A DNA stretch of 64,000 nt from Oreocharis arfaki (GCA_013398015.1 VZRR01003431.1:78475-142474), one strand, 5' to 3'. Positions 23,076 through 36,616 are shown, counted from the stretch's first letter. A program made the numbers and translations. Notes: generated from the letters alone by a model not told the origin.

Positions 23076-24300
23076 CTAAATAATGCAAGCTGCTTTGATT
23101 ATTGATCATATTTTGGGCAATGTGTGCTTCATCCTATCTACTGTAAAAGAAGATTCTTTAGATGACAAAATTACAGATAATTATTGAAAAATTTTAAAAA
23201 CTGCAGTAGTCATATCTTAAGGTAGGATAAATGTACACAGACAGTTCTATAGAGCAAATGATCTTTTTGATTTGGAAAATATCCACACGAATGAATAATT
23301 TCTGGTTAAATTTCATTGTCTTTAATGGACTAGGATTTGCTTTTAACACCAAAAATCCAATAGTTCCACACAGGCAATAGTTCCCTATTTGCTATGATTA
23401 AATCTGCTGTAACAGCTCAGTGCACTTCCCAGGTTCCCAGCAATGAAGTTAGTACACTTCATGACAGCACCAAATTCACTATGAGACAGTGAATTTTAAG
23501 AAAAAAACATCTTGCAATTCTAGTGAAAGAATTGAACTTTAACTAAATGCTGTATATAAAGCAAGAGGCTGGTGTTTTGTTAATATCCAGAGAATATATT
23601 ATGGCTGAAATCCATCCCTCTCTATCTGAAGACAAGGTAATTGGTCTATAATTAACTAAAAGGCCACAGCTTCAGTTCAGTATCTTGCTGGCTATGGACT
23701 GAAATAGTAGTTGTTGCCCCTTAGCAGGCAATTTGGATCAATGTATTCCTGTTAACAACTTGGCACATCTGTCATCTTCCCCAGCGTGCTGGCTACAGCA
23801 GTGCTCGCATGGCCTCGCAGGTTGCCATACTCCGTATGGGTGCAGATGTTCCTTTCAGTGTAAACCACAGTCTGTTCTTCCAAAATTCCTGTGTGCAGGC
23901 AAAGCTGATGAAAACATTCTCTCTACAAAAGCTTTCAAGGCTAAAAAGATGGTTTAATTTAAGGCAGTATTCTAAGGAGAATGTGATTGTTGCTGAAAAT
24001 ATTTGATTTTACTATGTGAAATGTAGGTTTAGTTCTGCTTTGCAGTTAAAATTCAATGTAAGTATCAAAGGTATAATAAAAAGAACTACTTTTACTAAAA
24101 ATGTAGCTGTGTTTCGAAGAAATAAAACAAAATAGAAATTAATTTGAGTGGAAAAAGTATTTTCAGACAATTTCTCTTAGAGAAACTTATCTCTCAATTA
24201 AATATCAAGGGTGCACACATTATAAACAGCACTGTGTAATTTGTGAGGTGAGAAGAGAATTGAAATGATCTTCCCAGTCTTATCTATATATTAATGCTCA
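23076..24300. other. Gene-free AT-rich sequence
   Basis: Two overlapping plus-strand frames at 23733-24006 have no recognisable product. Nothing else was supported. Confidence 0.65.
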
Positions 24301-24302
24301 AA

Positions 24303-24790
24303 GTTGCTGCCTGGAACTGTGTTTAAAAAGCCTGTTTCTTGGCCCATGACACAACTCTCAAACTCAAAGTGTCTACCAGACCTGATGTCTCCAGGACCAA
24401 GGTCCAAGTTCTTCCAGTCCTTTCACCATCAAACTTGGGTGTGCACCTGTCAGGCAACCCAGAGCAAACAACCCCTCTCATGTGACAGAGGAGCCAGGGA
24501 CCTGAGATTGCTTTCATGTGCAGTTAACAGGCCCCCTGGTCAGGAGCCGGGGGAACGAAACCATGGGAAATGAAGAGACAAGGTGACTGAAAAAGCAGTC
24601 AGGGTACCAGAACCATGATCAGCTGGCTCAGATATCGACCCCTGCCAATGCCTGTGGGGCCTCTCCAAAAACATATGCCAGTGTGCTGGATCCAATCTGC
24701 AAGTCAGGAGAGCAGAGCCCCTTGCTGATTTTGCGGTTAGGCTGCCATGGGACTCCGGCATTAATGTTTGCCTACTGTTTGTCTGCTGGG
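24303..24790. other. Unexplained GC-richer block of about 490 bp
   Basis: This stretch is clearly richer in G+C than the AT-rich DNA on either side and retains a few CpG dinucleotides (24548, 24555, 24635, 24733, 24756). Both strands have frames of 64-89 codons here, as expected from composition. I could not recognise a CR1, an LTR with TG...CA ends, or a known exon. It could be a solitary old retrotransposon LTR, an ancient conserved element or a decayed retrocopy. Confidence 0.4.
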
Positions 24791-27700
24791 TTTTGAGGGG
24801 GATTTTTTGAGCTTTTTCTTTCTTTTTGATTATGATTCTAAAGACAAGTTTGGGCTATGTTCTTCTCCCCATTTGGCTATACTTTTTTTCGCAAAATGGA
24901 CAATGATCAGTTCAAACTTCATGTGCCAGTGTAATACCAAATAATCAAAACAGTTAAAGTGAGGATCGATGCAGAAAACTCATAAAACTCTTAGCAAAAC
25001 CCTTATAGTATGGTTTTGAATCCTAAAGCAGGCACTGGAAATACTCATAATAAAAATGAAGCAAAAGACTTCAAGGCAGCTCACTAAATATAGCATGTTA
25101 ATTAAAATTCACAGAGAAGAGTGGCTGAAACCTGTGATATCTCACAAACATTTCTAATTTTAAAGGAATGGGATGATATTCTGCCAGTAATGACAATGTA
25201 TGTGGCTGAATACATGAACAGTTCTGATAGTTCTTTTATTTAAACCATATCCCTATAAAAATAAGTGTGGAAACAGCTTGGATGTTCTTCAAAGAGCTCA
25301 ATGGGCTGCATAATAACATAAATTAAGGCCATTTCAACCAAATTGAAGGAGAGTATTTTCATTTTATTCCATTTCTGTAATTTTGATGTAATTTGAACAC
25401 TGTTGCAGACACGAAGTAAATCTCATAAAGGCTAATCAAAACCTAATGTAATGGATCATTAATATGAAGAATATATAAGATATTTATCTATTTAGTATAA
25501 TCAGCAAAAAGTTTGCTACAGACCTTCAAATCAGATTCCTCCATCTCCTCACATAAATTTCATTAACTAGAAGTTTCTAATTCTTTACTGTCTAGTCACA
25601 TATCTACAGTATTAACGAAAGTAATTAACTAAAACACAACCGTATTCATATAGGTGAGGTCAAGAATTAGTTGGAAAATAATCTCCTTAAGAGTCCATCT
25701 GTTTTGCATCCAAGAGCAATGGAAACTGTATGTGCAGGAAAACATATCTTATTTCTGAGCAATTTACCTTCCAACTCTTGCCAAACTCTAGTGGCAACAC
25801 TGAAACTCTCAAGAGCTACACAGTGTGTGTTTCTCAGGCAACCTCTGGGCACAAGGCTTGTATGCAAAGGTCCTACCACAAAGGCTACATCCCATGTGAC
25901 TGGAGGTTGTCCACTACCATGCTTTAAAAGCCTTGCTTAAACAAGAAGCTTATCACAGCTTTCAAACAATGTGAACAAAATACGTTTTCTGATTGATATT
26001 TATTTGTTTTCAACCAAGTTTTCCCATACTTGCTAGTTTGTTTGTCTGTGGTTAACCCATAACTTGGGTGTGGAATCTCCACAGGCATACACCTTGTGCC
26101 ACATCTGTCACTGGAGGAGACTGATCCTATTTTTAAACTTTGTCTCATTTTTTCCAGCACTGAACTATTTTTTATTTGAGAGTTGATGTAGTCACTCTAA
26201 GGTGACTTTTATAATCTTCAATATTTTGATGTGACCATATAATTTGGGACTAAAACCTTCTCTTCCTCTTGAAATTATGTAAATATTAGTATTACCATTG
26301 TTTATAGTATATAAAATTACTTCAGTTCTTGGTAGACATCTTTTTCTTTCTGAAATGCTTGTCTTGGTCTTCTAAGCAGTGGCTTTCAACAGCAAGTCCA
26401 AGAAACTCAAGGGAACTCTGAATTACTTCTATGAGGCCTTGAAGGAGCAACAAAGAAATGTAAGATAAATGTATTACGCAGAGGCTTGTACCACCTCTGA
26501 CAGGCATGTAAATGTGAAGAGTTTAAAACCAGGACTCTAAAGCTGTACTGTGAAACACTAGAAATACTTGCACTTAGGTCTTGTAAATACACATTGACTT
26601 TACTCTCCCTTCCTAAACTTTGCACTATTCTCCTACTGATGCTCTGCTTCATAGAGGTTGAAATAGGCCCTCTAAACAAAAGTTGTTTGGCATAACTGTA
26701 CATTATCAGGCTGTAAACAAGCTGAGTCCTCCAGGAAAAACGACTGAACTTTATCATAATTCGCTTCTTCATTCTCAGCAGAATTGGCATATGGCTGTTA
26801 ACAAAAATACTTGAAATGAATAGAACCATGTCAGCAAATATTCAGACCATATGTTCTGAGCTTAGTTAATGATAAACCCTGAGGTATATTAACAAAAACT
26901 AATGGAAAAAATGAATACCATCTCAAAGCTCATCAATAATTTGTACTTTTATAAAAAAAACCCCTTTTCCTGACAATAGCAAGTTTTATTTCACTTATTA
27001 AAATATTCTTATTTTTCTACACTGTAATAATTCTACTTCTTTTATGTTTATTAAAAAAAAGATTTATGGCTCATTATGCTTAGTTATTGAATTCTTGATC
27101 AAGGATTGGGATGCTTCCATGACAGCAGGAATATTTGTTAATGTGCTCATGAGTTTTAACTAAGCTAAACAGAGAAGAAGGGGTTTATTCAAGATCCGTA
27201 ATGTGTTCATCCATTTATACATACACCGGTATAAAATGTGTTGGCTGGGGGACAAGACATTGGGTGTTCGGGGCATTTTTAGTTTATGCCATTAGCCTTC
27301 ATGCTTGTTAGTGATGATAATTTTAACATAAATTTAACATCCTAGTTTTCTTAACCTTTGCCTTTTTTTTTATTCATTATGTGATTACTTACATCAAGGG
27401 AAATGCTATAAAATGACTGCACCTCTGCTTTAATATCTCTTTGCTCTTTTTCCGATTGATTGTAAACCACCACGGTAAAAAATGTGTTAAAGTTGACAAT
27501 TACTGTTTTGTGATGCCTAATTGTTTCTATTACTTTTGTTTGCTAATAAAATGATAGCTACTGTCTTGATTTTGCATCCTCTCCTGCTCCACTCATGCAC
27601 AGTAACTATTGAGAGCTGGAAGCAAGTGACAAGTCATGATACTTGTGGCCACCCTGTGTCAGTCCCAGAATACAAAAACCCCCAGGACAGGAACCAAAGC

Positions 27701-29320
27701 AACAGTCAACAGGTTACAGAAAAATCACATGAGCTCTTCCCCAGGACAGAAGAGTACATCTGATTCTGTGCCGTATTTCCAGCCAAAAGATTATGTTATT
27801 TGAGACATATCAACGAATACCACCCTTGCTGAAGCTTTCAGGGCACATTTCCTTTCATTTTCTGCCAGATTTTTTTGCCTTTCCCACAGAGGAATATAAG
27901 CAATATGAAGGAAAAAAATATCTGAGGAAAGCATAAACATCAAGGAACTCAGAACCACCTGCAGCACTGGGCATTAAAAAGAACTATGTTTTAAGGAAAC
28001 CAGCACTTTTTAAAAAACAACAGAGAGGTGAAATGCAAACATACAAAATAATTGTGTCATAATTGCCACATTTGAACTTTTATTGTTATCTTCCACTAGC
28101 ACTATTTCCATAGTACTCTTTAAGACAGTTATAAATTACTGTAAAATGGCTTTGTATATTAAAGTACACGATTTTAAACAAAAAAATGCCTTTTAAAAAT
28201 GTATACAAAATGGTATAATAGTTCACTTGGTTTTTGGTTCGGTTTTTTTTTTGGTTGTTTTTTTTTTAATAAGGGCAGTTTCATTTTGTCTCAAATCCAG
28301 ACATATACCATTAGGAATACAGTTTGTTAGATGTTGGCCAGCCTGAGTGCATTTTGCACACTATTTACTTAGTACTAAAGCGACTAATAGTTTCCCCCTT
28401 CTTCAGAGTATGGATATGCTTGAGGCAAAAATTGCTGTGTTGCATTAGTTAATAGACTGTGGACAAGAAGAGAAAAAAAAAATATGCATTTTGAAAATTT
28501 TGATTAAACAAGAAGGAGTCTCTGACTTTTGTCGATAGGACAACTGGGAGTTTGTCCTGAAAGGACAGGTGCTTTTTCCCCACCCAAAACTCTCTTCCTG
28601 CCAAGGCTCATCCAGACAAGCACTAGCTGCACTTCAGTTGCTCAGAAAGATCCTTGAAAAACAGCTAAGGTTGAGACTGTGGCTGAAGACATGATCCCTG
28701 GATTAGGGAGGTCCAGGCTTTAGATGTATTCAGTTTGCATAGCAATAGAATTAGATCTCCTGAAACACAGAGAACTATTCTACACTTCCAGGCCACCAGC
28801 AGGTATACAGCACTCTCTGCTACTGCCTACCTGTGCTTCTGTGCAGCCAAAACCTGTGATCAGCTGAAGTACAGATCAAGTAAAACTGACCCCATGATCA
28901 GGACACTCAACTGTGAAAAGACAGACCCAGCTTCCTGGAAACTGCATGTATTTTACATGAGACTTCCATCAGATGATAACACCAAAAAGGCCCAGAGAGC
29001 AAAGGCCAGGGCTTTGAGCATTTCCTGTGCCTCTCCTCCAAGTCCTCTGTCTGCATGGCTTCATTCAGGCTCTTTCTTGTCTGCTCTGAAGTTTCTCCTG
29101 CTGGGATTTTGATGATTGCTAAGATGGAAGTGAACTGCTAGTACTGGCTGATCTCAGCTTGGTGCTTATATTGTTAAGAAGAAAAGGCATTATTCAGATA
29201 TTAACAACATGCTCGGTGGGAAGACCCCTGACTATTTCTAGGATCTTCAGAAACACTGTTAAAGAGAATGTTGGTGAAATCAGGATGTTTCAAACCAGAA
29301 TAACACCAGGAAGCTGATGT
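24791..29320. other. Gene-free AT-rich sequence
   Basis: The longest frames are 140 codons (26407-26829 minus) and 125 codons (28735-29112 plus). Neither has a recognisable domain. G/T-rich runs occur at 28230-28268. No recognised repeats. Confidence 0.65.
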
Positions 29321-29326
29321 TGCTGC

Positions 29327-29368
29327 CATAATTCTTTATGGGAGCTTCATAATTCTTTTTGGGAGCTA
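29327..29368. repeat. 21-bp tandem duplication, two copies
   Basis: Units at 29327-29347 and 29348-29368 match at 19 of 21 positions and share CATAATTCTTT and GGGAGCT. It is a minor local duplication. Confidence 0.9.
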
Positions 29369-30850
29369 ATGCTTATTTAAAAATGCCCAGCATTTCAATG
29401 ATTTTACTTTGCTTTATGAAAATTATAGAGAAAAATAACCCAACCCACAATTATTCCCAAAACAAAGGAGTATGCAGAAATGGCAATTATGCTCATTCCA
29501 AATGTCATTGTGCAGTACAAAGTATTTCAGCATTATAAGAGTACTTTACTTCAATTATTTCATAAGCTATTTGATTTGGAAATCAACTAACCAGTATAAT
29601 AGTATAATATTCAAGCCAAGAAAGAAAATCCAAATAAGAACGAAGCCAAGACATTTCAAATAAGATGAAAATAGCTGCCAGAAGAATCCACATCAATACA
29701 AAACAAAAATCCACTAAGCTTAGTTTCATCCATTCATTCTGAATTAGTCCAGGAAAAGAAATAAAGCAGAGTGAAAGGACAGGACAGTGTGCAGACAGGA
29801 AAAAAGTACAATGACATAAAGTATCACTGAAATGCAACAGTAATGTTTCAGAAAAACAAGTACTGAAGGTTTAGGGGCAAGACAACAAACTGATAAACTT
29901 CTTATAGGACTGATTTACTCAAAGATATTAAAGGAAAATAGCTGTTTCATTTATTTCTTGGCTAATGATTAAAATATGTATCGGCAGCAACAGGGTGGTC
30001 AAACCAGTAAGGCTGCTTGTAGCTTAACTGATGATCTTACAATGTAATTCTTCTCTTCCTGTCACATTTTGTTATGAGTCAGTTGTGTTTAGTAATCTTA
30101 GTGCTTACAGTGTTATGAGCTGTCACCATGTGGAAATGTACACTGTAATAACGTAACAATGCATTGGTAAAAGAAAGGAAGAGAACAGTAAGAAAAAAAA
30201 CCAATCAAAATTAGACTGAAAAATCAGGTGGTGTAATTTTTCATTTCCACAGGATTATATCTTTCTTCTCTGCATTTTATATCAGGAATTTTTCCAGAGG
30301 AGTTTTATATGTCTCTCTGATAGGGATTTCTCAGCTCCCTGGTATTCAGCTTTCTTGCTTTGCATAGTTTTATCCTATTACCAGCTTTCTCCTAGGTTAA
30401 CATGAAATAACTCCACTCTCTTCTTAGTGTTACTTCCTTATTCATAACAACTGAATTTATAAGCACTCATATAACAGAAACTGAACTTCGAGAAACAAAC
30501 AGGATTATGGACATATACATAGGATTACAGAAACAGAAAGCAAGTTAGATTTCTTTGTAAAAACTGCCAGCATTTTAATATTTCAAGCAGAAACTTATTT
30601 ATAGAAGCAACAGGAAAAAAGACGGCATGTGTTGGTATAAATAAGAGTCCTACTGAAAGAAGTGCTTATTTTTTTAAGTAATATAACAGTGATTTAAGAG
30701 AATCAACATCTTTTTTTTCTGTTTTTCTGTTCAGAGGATGGAGATCCAAGACATGATATTGAGCCTTCTGCTATAATAGTGAAGCACTTCTCATCATCCC
30801 TTTCATAGATTACTACACTACTCCATTTTGCAATAAGTAATTTTCCCCCC
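29369..30850. other. Gene-free AT-rich sequence
   Basis: No supported features. Opposed short frames at 29472-29663 (plus) and 29583-29837 (minus) have no gene character. Confidence 0.7.
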
Positions 30851-30879
30851 CAACTATTTAAATTTGAAAGCTATTCCAT

Positions 30880-33110
30880 AACTTCATTTCCCTGATGGTT
30901 CTAATTTCTAACCCTGATTTTTTTTCAGGATTGTTTTATGTGGAATTTTCTTTCTTGGAACAGTCATTAAGCTTTTCTTCTTCCCTAATGCTTATTCCTC
31001 CCCATCATGTACTCATAAAGAGAAATTATATCCCCTCTCAACTTCTGATTCACTTGGCTAGACAAGCTCTCATGAAATACACAAGATAAATTGAGCATTC
31101 TGCTGACCATCCCAGCAACCCTCTAGTTGTATTCCAGTATGATTATAGTGATCCTTGTGTACTATGAAGGCTAGAACTGAGAACAGCATTCCAACTGACA
31201 CCTTACCAACACCACAGATGGGAAAGTTTTCATGCCACTATTTTAATGGAAAATAGGATAGAGGATCACATTTGGCTTTTCATTCCTCTTAGTGCTCACA
31301 TTCATCTTATGGTCAACAGGTATAATTTTCTCTTCTTTCATTTTCTGATGAAGCAGCTCATATTTTATAAATACAGAGTCACTTTTCCCCAGTTCATGTT
31401 ACTTCATGGACCTCAGAGACTCTCTTTCATGACGTTTTGATCCTACTTTGATGATGCATCTCAACTTTTTGATCTCCAAATGCCACTGGCAAAAACCTTG
31501 TTGTGCCATAGTCGTTAATGAGAATGTTAAGTAAGATCCACCCCCAAACCTATCCTACAGCAAGTCTTCAAGCAATTTGCTTCAAACCCTGGTTTGAGAT
31601 TTCCTCATTAATGTTTCTTACACATCTTTTTAATCATGTACTAATTCTAACTTTCCCTCTCTTAATAAATACTTCCTCAGATGACTATTGACTTCTTGTG
31701 ATCTATTATATATCCTTCAGTAACAGGCGCAAATGTCTAGTCAAGATAAGAAGGTATAGCCTACCTTGGTAAATTCATGTCATTTTCTTTGTCATCATTC
31801 ATTTACCTCCACACTCATTCTTCTGAAGTATTTCATAAAGCATTTCATAAAGTTTTATAGCTTCTTGGATTCTCTTTTTTTCTTAAAATATTTGGAAAAC
31901 ACTCATCACTTTTTGTTCATCCACTGCCATCCCTGGTTTGACAGTCAGTAACACTCAAGGCCTGTGGTTTCATATATTCCAGACTTGCCCCCCACCTCCC
32001 CCTACCCCATTCTATATCTTATGAACAAAAAATTCCCATCCATTTACAGAGAATACAGTCTTTTCTGCCTCTTGGGTATAGTAATTTCCATTTTATACAC
32101 TCATTCCAGTTATTCAGTCACTTGGCGTTTGGCCTCATGTTCAATATCAATATCCTTACTGAAAACTGACTCAAAGTATTCACTGAGTTGTGAGGTCATG
32201 CTGACTTTACCTTTAATCTGGATGATACAGTCACAGCGTAATAATCTCCCATCCTTCTCTTCTCTCTTTTCAAGTGACTAAAGAACCTACCACAATTTCT
32301 CATGAGTTCCTGAAAAATGCTTCACTTTAGGAATCTCACTGATTCACAGTACTTCCCGACTTTTAAAATGGACTTTCAGTACTGCCTACTCAAGTTCTTT
32401 GGATATTTGGATATCCTTTTGAACATTCATATTATTCTGTTAAGACACAAACCTTTTTTTCTTTTTTTTGGGGGGGGGGGTAGGGGGAGGGAGGGTCAAA
32501 GTTCTAAATCCTTTTTAGTTTCGCCTAAAAAAACCCCCAAGTTTTCTAGCCCTCAAGCCTAACCAACCTTGTTTGGAAGCTTCCTTAATTCTCCAGAATT
32601 TGCTATATTACAAATGAAAGCTGCCAGAAGTCTATACTTCATTTAAATGGCATCAGTGTGGGACCACATTTGCTGAGGATCCTTTCTGCTAACATTTCTG
32701 TAATGTCCTCATAATTTAACAGAATCAAATCTAAAACATTTCTCTTTGCTTGTTCACTGGCATTGTGGTGAAAAATGCTGCTCTCATTTCCGAGACAGTT
32801 GGGATCTGCCTTTGTTAGAAATGCTTGTTCTCAAATTTGTAACTAGGGACTGATCTTTCACATTGACCTACATTTCAAAAGTATTTTGCTCTCTAACAGT
32901 GCTGAAGATACCACATTTACATTAAAATCTATATGTCGTCATTATCCCATTTTCATGTAAGTGATATTGATCCAAATAATTTTTTTTTAATCTACCCTCT
33001 TTGCCATCCATGTTAGTATATACTGAACCCTTCAGTATTTGTGCCAGTTGTACTAGTTACTCAACCATATTTTTTTCAAACAAGCAATACCTGGTTTCAA
33101 AGTCTAAAGT
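30880..33110 (-). mobile_element. Long decayed LINE of CR1/L3 type, minus strand
   Basis: Read on the plus strand, successive patches follow the antisense wording of ancient amniote CR1-like LINEs in the right order. At 31025-31070: 'aattatatcccctctcaact' then 'ggctagacaagctct' (3' region). At 31095-31215: 'gaccatcccagcaaccctct', then 'gctagaactgagaacagc' and 'attccaactgacacc'. At 31520-31560: 'gagaatgttaagtaagatcc'. At 32155-32235: 'actgaaaactgactcaaagt', then 'attcactgagttgtgaggtc'. At 32720-32830: 'atcaaatctaaaacatttc'. The sense order would therefore be endonuclease region (high coordinates), reverse transcriptase, 3' end (low coordinates). No frame survives. The many plus-strand frames at 30895-32562 are antisense shadows. 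Family assignment is from memory of the repeat; the boundaries are approximate and parts may be missing. Confidence 0.6.
32462..32495 (+). repeat. Poly-T then G-quadruplex-type G-run tract
   Basis: Eight T's are followed by G11, TA, G5, A, G3, A, G3, which fits a four-tract G-quadruplex pattern with very short loops. It interrupts the decayed LINE and is not part of the LINE wording I recognise. Confidence 0.85.
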
Positions 33111-36100
33111 AATTCCAAATTTTTCACATTTAGGCATAAGCCCTAGAGCTGTGACTGGTGGAGCACAGTCAGTTCCAGGCTGCGCTAACTACGGTCCTTT
33201 CATTATCTATACCATTTACCTGGAAAGTCACATAAATACTTGTTTTCCTTACATTTGCTACTTCATTCTGTCAAAATGACAGCCCTTTTAAATCTAATTT
33301 TCACCTTTCTGCTTCATAAAAATGGGTTAAAAGACTACATGATTCTTTTCCTTGCTTTGTTTTAAAGTAACTATTCACGCCAAAGAGAGAATTCTAGTCT
33401 ATCCACAGTGAAGGGACCCATTTCTTTGAATGCAGCCTAGGTTTGTATAATTTTTAATTCTGCACGTACCACACTCATTACATAAACAAATCTCAACTGG
33501 CATTACTTAGACATTCTCATCTGAGCTACATCAGATAAAATCTGTTCCTCTGTTGCTGCATCTTACTCAGATGAAGAAAATAAAAAAGCAAGTTTTAACA
33601 GCTAATGCTCAAGCTCCACCATGAGTACAATTCTATATTTTATCAATAATTTGTCTCCCAGTGCCTATTTCCACAAACAAAAAAACCCCAGTCCTTTCCA
33701 TCAAGTCATTAAATAAAATAAACATTAGTGTAGAAAAATTTTACAAAAAAGGTAGTTGTAAATGGTTCATTATATGATGGTGTGACTCAAACCTCTTTTA
33801 ATCATTGTATTTGTTGTTTGCAATGTGGAAAAAGAATTACACTGGAGACAAGTATGGACTCCTTTAACTCTGACAGGGTAAGAGGGAAAACATTCCTTCT
33901 AAAGGAAATACCAGTTAAATATAACATGAAAGTGAACCTAATTCCATATGCTTGCTTTAATGTGGTACATCAAAAGTGTTAATGGAGAGCAAGTTGACTG
34001 TATATAAAATATGTATTTACTGGCTACTCCTCTGAGAACAGGTTTTGAGCTATGTTTTTGGTTTTTTCTGAACTTGCTTTTATATTCCAGAGGATTTCAA
34101 AATACAACTCTGAGTGACTGTTTCACCCCCCTGAGATAGAAAGACTATGAGGGTTGGGAATTGACATGTTTCTGGTTTCTCCCTCAAACCTCTGTGTTTC
34201 AAACTGTTTACATTTCATGGTTGTGCATCTCTTGGCTAACAACATTTTGGGATGAACCCTGTTTTGCATTTGAGTGAAGAAGAATGCAACCAAACTTTCT
34301 GGAAAAAGCATATTCAAACCAACTCTCTCATTTTGGAAGCTGCCACATAAATGAATCACGTCAGAAAGGAGGGATGTGCTGCACATTTTTCTAAGGACTT
34401 TTCTCCTTCGCTTTAGCTTGAAGTGTTAGAACTCTACCCAAAGAACAAGAAGGAAGATCTTCCCTAAGAAGCAAATGCTTGAAGTTGTCTTGCAGAAACT
34501 TAAAGGAATATTTGGTCTAGGATGTGCTTTGTAACCTGACCTGAATATTGGTTTGCCTTATGATATTTACTTCAATTCCGTGTTCATGGAACAGTGCTTA
34601 ATTTTCTTGTAGGTTCAGGTTAGAATCTCTTCAAGTGCAGTAACTCTATGTGGCCTGAAATGAACTGCTGAATATTGAGTGCAGCTTTTTCATAGTTTAC
34701 TTGTTCTGCTCCAATTACACACCAATCGCTTTAAAGCTATTATTCTTAATATTGCATTTTTCATAATTCTCCTTCCATCGCATGCTTCATCCAGAATGTA
34801 CATCTAGAGCTTTAAAAGTTTAAACTAATAGAGACACACATAGCTTGGCTTTAAGGGACTTAGTCTTTCATTAGCTTCCTATTTGGAATTAAAAAAAAAT
34901 TTAACTGGGTTCGCTTACGCAAATCTCAAGGGTAGAGGTTTTTTCCCCCCTTCTTTTGCAATTAGTGGGGTATAAAATTCCTTCAGCTCATCAGCCAACA
35001 CACTGACACTAGGAAACTGAGGAGAAAAACCCAACATTTTGCCTTTCCGAACTGGAAGCTGAAATTCCCCAGGGAAGACATATTTTGGAAAGATTTAAAA
35101 GAATTAATTCCTGGCTGCCTTGAGAACTTTGACAGCTTGCACAGAGCATCTCTTGAAGAGAAACAGCAGTTAAAGAAAGAATATCTGAAGAGACAGCCTT
35201 GAAAGTTCACATAATTTTCATGCATTTCTGCTTCAAATTTCTGCTGCATCATGTCAAGCTACAGGCTTTGCTATAAACTCCCGGCGCTTCTTTTTCTCTA
35301 CCCATCGGACTCAAAAAAACTCGTCTTTCAATTATCTTTGAGCTTGTATGCAATTCATGTATGAACTCTCAAATCCTATTTAGAACTCAAATCTTGTTAA
35401 AGAGAACAGCTTATACTGGAAGCTAGATAAAAGACAAAATTAAGCCTGTTAATAGCAACAAATGAAAATAAGCAAAAAACTTAGTAGAAGCAACTAAAGA
35501 TCTCACTTACATTGAGTTAAATACTGAGGGAGTCCAGCAGACTGAGAAAGCTGGAACTTAATTTTTCTAAAATGAAGGCTCGAATTAAGTAGCAGCCTAA
35601 TTTCAAAATTAGGTTCAACTAGTATTGCATGTAAGAAATTATTCTTGTTCGCCATTTTAAGCCAAGAAGGCAGCACGTGGGAATTTTGTATGCATGAGAC
35701 TGGGACATAGAACAAGGGTAGCAAGACTTTTCCAGTACCAACAGAGGACTGTGAAGTGAAGGGCAGTGTATCAGACTCAGCATATTTCTATTTGGGAAAA
35801 GGTTAATGCAAATTAGTGCATGTAGGAGAGAGAATGAATTATGGCAGGGAGTAAAGGGCACTGAAATTATAGGGACTTGGCAAGGCACTTTAACTCACTT
35901 TTAGACTCAATAAATCAAACCCCACTTTTTATCAGCAGCTACACATAAAATCAGAGAATTCTTTTCAGAATATTTATACCTAACTTTGAAAAGCTTTCAC
36001 CCCACATCTCCATTTTTTCTGTAACATGGGAACATTTCTCCCACTTGAACAACTTGGTGTATGTTTCTCAGCTGGGTTGGTTTGGATATTTTTTTGATTG

Positions 36101-36414
36101 CTTACTTTTTTGATTGATTTTATTTTCTATGTTGCTTTTCACTGTCTGGTCAAAATGCGTAACTATTTTAGAGCAACAATCAATCTGTTAAAATGATGCA
36201 GGACATAGAAATACTGCTTAAAACTTGACCAAACTTCAATGTAAAATCATTGCATGCCACTAAACTGCCTGGCTGAGAATTGTGGGCTACTTCCTTTGAT
36301 ACACTAACCTGTGCAAGGGTACCCTTATTCATTTCTGTAACAGATAACATGGGGGATGAAGGCATTTTCCAATTACTTTAAAGAGTATTTGAACAACTGG
36401 CAATTCTGACAATC
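33111..36414. other. Gene-free AT-rich sequence
   Basis: No supported genes. An 87-codon and two 89-codon minus-strand frames (34123-34386, 34983-35252 and 35619-35888) lack recognisable domains. The first part may still hold the decayed 5' portion of the LINE. Confidence 0.6.
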
Positions 36415-36415
36415 T

Positions 36416-36429
36416 CCAGAAGGTGGCAG
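36416..36429 (+). promoter_or_regulatory. Candidate CTCF core motif
   Basis: CCAGAAGGTGGCAG matches the vertebrate CTCF core CCASYAGRKGGCRS at 13 of 14 positions, the mismatch being A in place of Y. CTCF is a zinc-finger architectural protein of vertebrate chromatin. A single degenerate match in 64 kb can arise by chance, and occupancy cannot be read from sequence. Confidence 0.25.
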
Positions 36430-36616
36430 ATGGCACATGCAATACAGTAGAATTGCACAAATGCAAAAAGGCCCTCTGAAAAACACTGCTGATAGTAACG
36501 AGACGTTAACCTGTCCTCATACATAATTCTTAATTATACAAAGTACCGAAGCAAGAATCTCAATGTAATTACCACACAAGGCTGAAGCACAACTCTAAAG
36601 GCTGTTTCAAAAAATG

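Noticed and set aside
26407..26829. 140-codon minus-strand open frame
   Set aside because: No recognisable product and a length compatible with chance in a 64-kb window.
28735..29112. 125-codon plus-strand open frame
   Set aside because: No recognisable product and no splice evidence.
30895..32562. Series of plus-strand frames of 60-105 codons that look like an exon cluster
   Set aside because: They are antisense to the decayed minus-strand LINE, and the frames change without splice signals.
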